In this document: piece by piece, positions 58,461 to 64,000 of the stretch
Layout of the letters: each line of letters begins with the position of its first letter
Numbering within the stretch: the first letter of the stretch is position 1
Assembly (NCBI GenBank): GCA_039519185.1
Contig: CM076848.1
Span: forward strand, 60,228,778-60,292,777
Direction of reading: 5' to 3'
From: Astragalus membranaceus
Lineage: Eukaryota; Streptophyta; Magnoliopsida; Fabales; Fabaceae
Length of the DNA: 64,000 nt
The notes under the pieces: model-generated
What the model saw: only the letters and a program-made list of their open reading frames with translations
The model's database searches: none
Told to the model about the DNA's origin: nothing
Program-made: the position numbers and the translations under genes

Positions 58461-59722
58461 ATAACAATAATTGCAAAATAATTATTCCCTCAGTTCCTTA
58501 TTACTTGTCGCTTTTGTAGAAATTTTAATTTATTTTCTTGTCATTTTCAAAGTTTAATGTACAATTTATTATTGTTTTGTCAATAATGCCCTTAAGTATA
58601 TATTGTAGAGAGAGAAATATATGAAATGAGATAATAAATTAATACGAATATTATAAGTAAAAGAGAAAAAATTGTATAAAAAATAACAAAATTTATTGAT
58701 CTCATTGGTATGTGTAAAAAGACACAAAGCGAAAAAAAACACTACATGAAATTATAATTTTTTCTCTTTTCTCATTATTAATTATAATTTTTTAACCATT
58801 TTTTCTCTTTTCTCATCATTATATTTTGTGATGGAGAGGAAGGGGGAAGGAGAGGATCCAAACACCTTTTTTTGCTCAACCTTACATTTTTTTTTGTAGG
58901 ACATATTTTTTGTTCAACCTTACGTTTGGGTCTGTGATTGTGTTCAATTCGTCACAATCCTTTTATCTTATGGTTATTGGTTATGAAATACTAACATAAA
59001 AGAATATTATTTATTTTTGTTTTCATTATCCGATATAGCACATGCATATTTGCTAGATTGTGGACTCTTGCTTTATTTTTTCCCTTCCCTGTTTTGTCAG
59101 ATTGAATAATTGTGTTTGTTTTTGTCAATATTGTTTTCGGATCATTATCGACTACTACATAGTGTCCCAATACTTTTAATAAAAAACTAATATCTATTCG
59201 TAATTATGATCAAATTTTGCACTAAGTTGCTCACCATGTCCCATGATAGCCAAAGTGTTGGTTATTAGTTTTTGTCAATTGATTTTGGCCTATTATTTCT
59301 AACAATTATGTTATTACACACACACACGTACATACATAAAACATAATAATTCTTGTGATCTTTGTGGCGAACCTCTATTTAGGGTCTGTTTGGCAGTTTA
59401 GAGGGGAGAAGAGGGCATGAGAGTTATCGTGTTAATTCTTTAGTGAATAAGAGAAAAATTATCCCCAAACCTCCCTAAACCCCTCTCCTAGTTTATTAAA
59501 ATTTAAATTGATAAAATCTTGCAATATACTATATCGCAAAATAGATTAAATAGTCTCACTTTGATTTCTATTAAAACAATTCTTTAAAAACCTTTATTAT
59601 AAACGAATCATTAATAATTTTCAACAAAATATACAAGTAGAATAATATTCAAAAATATTTACAACGACACCATTTCACCAGAAAAATTATACAAAATAGA
59701 ATGATGTTCAAAAATATTTACA
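58461..59722. other. Duplicate of spacer 43807-45378
   Basis: Same orientation and order as the left copy but lacking about 330 bases. No gene. Confidence 0.75.
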
Positions 59723-59852
59723 ATGACACCATTTCACCAGAAAAATTATACACGACCTGTCGTGCATGAAATCTTATATATAAATCTTGTGGAGTCTTCA
59801 GCTCCATTTGGCGCCAAGACTCCCATCCCCACCCCCCCCCTCCTACCTCCTC

Positions 59853-60595
59853 CTACCCCCCTCCCCCTACCCCCCACCCACTCCACCCCACCCCCTCTTC
59901 TTCTATACTTATTTCTAACTGGTTTTTATAATGTAAAATAACTATACCTATCTCTATTAGACCTTTGGTTATATGGTCAAAAATTTCTACTACTTCGTCT
60001 CTTAATAGGAAGGTTGAAATTACTTCTATACGTTCTTTATCTTCTATTAGGTATGTAATCAAATCAATTATATGATTATAATTATTAAAATGTCTAGCGA
60101 AATTATTTTCCATTAAAACAAAGGTTTTGTAAATCTTGAAGATTCAGATGAATCCTTTGGTTTTGCTAGAATAATACTTTGGATAATAGAGCTTGAAGAA
60201 TTGGTGGAAGTGGTCGGATCATTTTTTAAAACAAGGTTTCTTATTTGAATGACATCAGATTTTAAATCTTCCTGATTTTTTATAGTAAGGAAAAGGCTCC
60301 TTTGGACATCGTTGAAATCTCTTTCGAGATTTTCAATAATTCCTAAATTTTGATGTAAAACTGAATATGCTAAAATTCCAGTTATATTATTCATCATACC
60401 TTTAATAGTTAACATATTTGTGTTAATGCCTTCTGTTGGGTCAAATCCTGTTTGTCCCAAACAATACCCTATGTTAGGTAGAAGATTCTTTGGAATCTCT
60501 ATAAGCTGCTGCTTATAAGGTATTTCAGGATTTGTTCTTTAGTCTAAAGGACTATCCTCTGTGAAAGGTTTTGTTTTTTGCAGAATGGAACTCAT
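59853..60595 (-). pseudogene. Endogenous caulimovirid copy 2: minus-strand ORF of unknown function (downstream)
   Basis: Counterpart of 45379-46236. The frame starts at the ATG at 60595; a stop near 60540 and a one-base frame change near 60113-60140 break it. It runs into a longer C-rich tract (59825-59898). It shares most residues with copy 1, so both derive from one integrated sequence. Confidence 0.5.
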
Positions 60596-60770
60596 GCTAT
60601 GAGAGTTTTTAGTCTAGCCTTCATTGATTTAAGACATTTCTTATCTTACTCTAGCATAGATTTTTTCCAAAGAATATTTCCTATATTATTAGCTACATCA
60701 TATTCAAATTGAGCTATAGCCTTTTTTGTAGATCGAATAACAATTTTTAATTCGTCTATTGCATTTACTA

Positions 60771-60850
<80 letters not shown>

Positions 60851-61299
60851 CTAAAGTGCTCCCGGGGTCCCTTATCTTTATTTAAAGTAACGAATTAGTC
60901 CTTTATGTTTTTTTTGTCCCAAATAAGTCCTTTATCTTTCAAATTTTTGACACATAAATCCTTCTCCGTCAACCTCCATCCAACTTTGTTAACAGTGCTT
61001 ATGTGGCATGCTGACTCATTATTTGATTAGGTGGCATGTCATTTTTATTTTTGCTTAGGTGGCATATAATTTAATTTAATAAAAATAAAAGCTAAACAAA
61101 AATAAAAATGACATGGCACCTAATCAAATAATGAGTCAGCACGCCACATAAGCACTGTTAACAAAGTTGGATGGAGGTTGACGGAAAAGGATTTATGTGT
61201 CAAAAATTTGAAAGATAAAGGACTTATTTGGGACAAAAAAAACATAAAGGACTAATGCGTTACTTTAAATAAAGATAAGGGACCCCGGGAGCACTTTAG

Positions 61300-61343
<44 letters not shown>

Positions 61344-61600
61344 AAAATTCTATCAAATACTCTGTACTTATTAGTATAATATTTCTCTTCATAGATATAA
61401 TCCTGTATTATATTTTGTAAATATTCTACAATATTTAGATTATCGTCGACGTTTTGTAGATGCCTTACGCTATCTAAATTCACAACATACTCCATGTGCT
61501 CTTTTAACATTTTCTCATAGACAAATCTTTTTTGCCTTGCTCTTTCCTTTGTCTGTCGACAATTCCTTTTAAAAGAAATAATTTCTTTTATGAGCTTCAT
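60596..61600 (-). pseudogene. Endogenous caulimovirid copy 2: minus-strand ORF (upstream), split by MITE
   Basis: The ATG at 61600 opens the same helix-rich frame as 46237-46696. It runs into an (AT)n tract at 61302-61340, is interrupted by a 453-bp MITE, and resumes below 60777. Function unknown. Confidence 0.5.
60849..61301. mobile_element. Hairpin MITE inside (AT)n
   Basis: 453 bp, almost a perfect palindrome from end to end: GGCTAAAGTGCTCCCGGGGT on the left and its complement on the right. (AT)n flanks both sides, so the target duplication cannot be read. It is absent from the equivalent site at 46416-46437. Confidence 0.85.
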
Positions 61601-61616
61601 GCTAGAATCGTAGCAG

Positions 61617-61628
61617 GCTTTGATACCA
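61617..61628 (-). promoter_or_regulatory. Primer-site-like sequence, viral copy 2
   Basis: TGGTATCAAAGC on the minus strand; twin of 46713-46724. Confidence 0.6.
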
Positions 61629-61641
61629 TGTTACAAAAAAT

Positions 61642-62760
61642 ATGAGCTCTCTAGAAGAACAAATAGATCGACTAAACATACTAATGACGGCATTAGATGT
61701 TAACCACGAAGAACAATCGAATGAAATAGTCTTCGATTATGACTCAGATGAAAATCCATACGATATACCAAATTTCGTAAAAATAGAAGAAATTGGACAA
61801 ACCTCTCACAGGAGGAAAAGACAGCGAGAAAACCATTTTTATAATGAAGAAAAGTATACAAATATACCCTCTCAATATGTCCCTAAGGTATCTATACCAA
61901 ACGAAGGTGAAATTCTAAATATTGATTGCGTAGATAACCCTACTGAAGTAATCCATTCGTGGTATAATAGGCATAAAGCTCTACTACAACTAAATGAGGA
62001 ATTCAGAGGATTATCATCCCAAAATATTTATAATTACATCATGTATAAAACAAGTGGTATAGTTTTCAATTATATGAAACAAATACCCACATATGTAGAA
62101 GAAATTATTATAAGCGGAACCCCAGAAAACGCTCTAGATAATCTCTTAATTATATTCCTTTCAGAATTTGTAGGAAATAATCTTTTAACACAGAGTCAAA
62201 AAAGGCTTTTGAAGATAGAGCCTTTTGGCACATATGGAAATATGCAACATATGTTATCTAGATAACTTCATATGTGAATTCCGAGAACAGTTTTATAAAC
62301 TAAACTCAACAAAAAATAGTGGCCACCGAACTATTGTTTAAAAAACTCCCTGAGGAAGTTTGCAAAGGGGTAGAAAGCTATTTTAAAGATAGCATAGAAA
62401 AAGGAAAAATAGATAATACGTTAGGAGGACGTATTTCAATAATCCGTCTTTGGATGGAAGATAGATGTAACGAAAAAATAGCAAAAAGACAAGCAAATAT
62501 TAACCTTTGTTGCAGTTCCGTTAAAGGAAAAATAGGAATATATAGCTGCAAAAATCAAGCATCTGAAAGATCTTGGAAAAAAGTCCCTTTTCGAAGGTGG
62601 ACGGAGAGAAGAAAGAAAAAGAAATTTCCAGAAGAAAAAAGATTTTAAAAACAAATCTTGTCCAACAGGAAAAAAGAGCTGTAGATGTTGGCTCTGCCAA
62701 GAAGAAGGTCACTATGCCAATGAGTGCCCTAAGAAAAAGAGTTCAGAAAAAACTCAAGCC
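61642..62760 (+). pseudogene. Endogenous caulimovirid copy 2: coat protein with zinc finger, broken
   Basis: The open frame 61642-62265 (207 codons) covers the N-terminal coat region without the early stop of copy 1. Frame shifts follow near 62190 and 62300, then 62319-62648. In a further frame, 62680-62727 encodes the caulimovirid CCHC finger CRCWLCQEEGHYANEC, normally at the C-terminus of the coat protein, where it binds nucleic acid. Ends near 62764. It is not functional. The genus is not assigned. Confidence 0.75.
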
Positions 62761-62794
62761 TTAAAAGTAGCCTACGAATTAGGTTACGAACCCA

Positions 62795-64000
62795 TTGAAG
62801 ATTCTGACATGGATTAAGATGATAACATATATGTCTTCTCTTCTGATTCAGAAGATGTCGAAGATTTTGAGTAAAGGTAACCCAAATGCTACCTTTATAA
62901 AAATTAGCATAGAAAACAAGGCAGTACTAGCCTATGTTGATACTGGAGCAACACTTTGCTTCGGAAGAAAAACCATTGTCAAAACATGGAAACGCTTAGA
63001 AAAACCGTTAAAAACTGTCGTAGCTGATAAATCTATCCACGAAATATGGTTCGTCGCTCAACGGGTAAAAACTATTATTGAAGGATTTGCCTTTCCAGCA
63101 AAAACCATCTATTTACATGACTCTGGAATGGACATCATTCTTGGTAATAATTTTTTAAAGCTTTATAACCCATTCATTCAAAGAATAAAAAATATTAGTC
63201 TAAAATGTCCGGATCTTGAAAATCAAAGGTCGGTTTTAGTAACCACTAAAATCATTACTCGAAATGAGGTAATAAAAATGTTCCTTGAAGACATCAAGGA
63301 TACTTTGGAGATAATATTATTTTATCAAATTTCTCTTGAAGAAAATCTTAACGAGGTTTGTAGTAATCATCCGCTCGATCCCGTTAAAAGCAAAAATGAT
63401 AAAATAATAAGTATACTTCTAAAAAATCCTAACACTGAGGTAAATGTTCCGAACAGAATACCCTACAGTATTAAAGATGTAGAAGAATTCACGAAAGATT
63501 GCGAAGAACTCCTCGAGAAAGGACTAATAAGACCAAGTGCTAGCCCCCATTCTGCACCAGCTTTTTACGTTGAAAATCACAACGAAATAAAAAGGGGAAA
63601 AAGAAGAATGGTTATCAATTACAAAAAACTAAATGATGCCACGATAGGTGATTCATATAAACTTCCAAGAAAGGATTACATTCTTGAAAAAAATTAAGGG
63701 ATCAAACTGGTTTTCATCCCTAGACGCAAAATCTGGATACTACCAACTTAGGTTAAAAGAAAAACAAAACTGATGACAGCTTTCTCCTGTCCACCCCAAA
63801 AACAATACGAATGGAATGTTTTGCCCTTTGGGTTAAAACAAGCGCCATCCATTTACCAACGCTTTATGGACGAAAATCTTAAGGGATTGGAAGATATATG
63901 CCTAGCATATATCGACGACATTATCATTTTTCTAAAGGAACAGAAGAAACTCATATCTCAGAAGTTTCTCGAGTTCTGAAAAGAATAAAAGAAGTAGGAA
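62795..64000 (+). pseudogene. Endogenous caulimovirid copy 2: protease and reverse transcriptase, partial
   Basis: The frame 62795-63697 has the aspartic protease signature YVDTGATLCF with DIILGNNFL, then the RT start: EELLEKGLIRPSASPHSAP and RRMVINYKKLNDATIG. A frame change at about 63690 leads to SSLDAKSGYYQLR in a shifted frame. 63773-63979 then has LPFGLKQAPSIYQRFMD and catalytic YIDD. RT would copy the viral pregenomic RNA. The window ends before RNase H. The 'SLDAKSGY' and 'NYKKLND' wording is caulimovirid-like and not LTR-retrotransposon-like. At least two frame lesions are visible. Confidence 0.82.

Overview
This window is plant nuclear DNA made almost entirely of nested transposable elements. 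The evidence is Ty3/gypsy LTR retrotransposons of the Tekay/Del, Athila and Tat/Ogre types, a Cassandra LTR with a built-in 5S rRNA sequence, Mutator-like and hAT elements with diagnostic target-site duplications (TSDs), a Helitron 3' end, a plant mobile domain gene and an endogenous caulimovirid. A eudicot with a large genome fits. Ogre-type pol would suit a legume, but nothing here proves the species. I see no intact host housekeeping gene, no tRNA gene and no CRISPR array.

Layout. 1-2156: 3' LTR of a Tekay-like element ('Tekay-2'). 2157-2693: leader, primer site and 5' LTR of a non-autonomous Tat element, on the minus strand. 2694-5435: hairpin repeats, a MULE-transposase-like N-terminal fragment and a plant mobile domain (PMD) gene. 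5549-10497: Athila copy A. 10498-15695: an LTR-like sequence, a minisatellite and an Ogre 3' UTR. 15696-20692: Ogre-type pol (minus), split by a Tekay-like solo LTR. 21889-22533: truncated MULE. 22534-22942: Cassandra LTR. 22943-26048: gag and 5' LTR of Tekay-2 (minus). 26049-41631: rest of the Tat element, an array-filled internal region ending in its 3' LTR, with a full-length 9.5 kb Tekay element ('Tekay-1', 28373-37872) inserted in it. 41632-43806: hairpin array and a complete long-TIR MULE. 43807-47660: endogenous caulimovirid copy 1. 47661-54112: Athila copy B (minus). 54300-58453: PMD exon copy, a TIR element, a Helitron 3' end with an RPA-like exon, and an hAT element. 58461-64000: caulimovirid copy 2, running off the window inside reverse transcriptase.

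History read from the sequence. The two ends of the Tat element lie in opposite orientations but share the TSD ATTGC. The two LTRs of Tekay-2 likewise lie in opposite orientations but share CAGGG. Both are explained by one inversion that flipped the left ~22.5 kb. The junction sits at the Cassandra LTR, whose two flanks do not match. Undoing the inversion puts the two Athila-PMD segments and the two caulimovirid segments into the same order and orientation, so an older direct duplication is also recorded; its breakpoint is the viral/Athila joint at 47660/47661. Later insertions date against it: a 453-bp hairpin MITE is in viral copy 2 and absent from copy 1.

Nothing here works as a pathway. 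The coding content is transposon and viral replication machinery. Most of it is broken, and Tekay-1 is the least decayed, with three in-frame stops.
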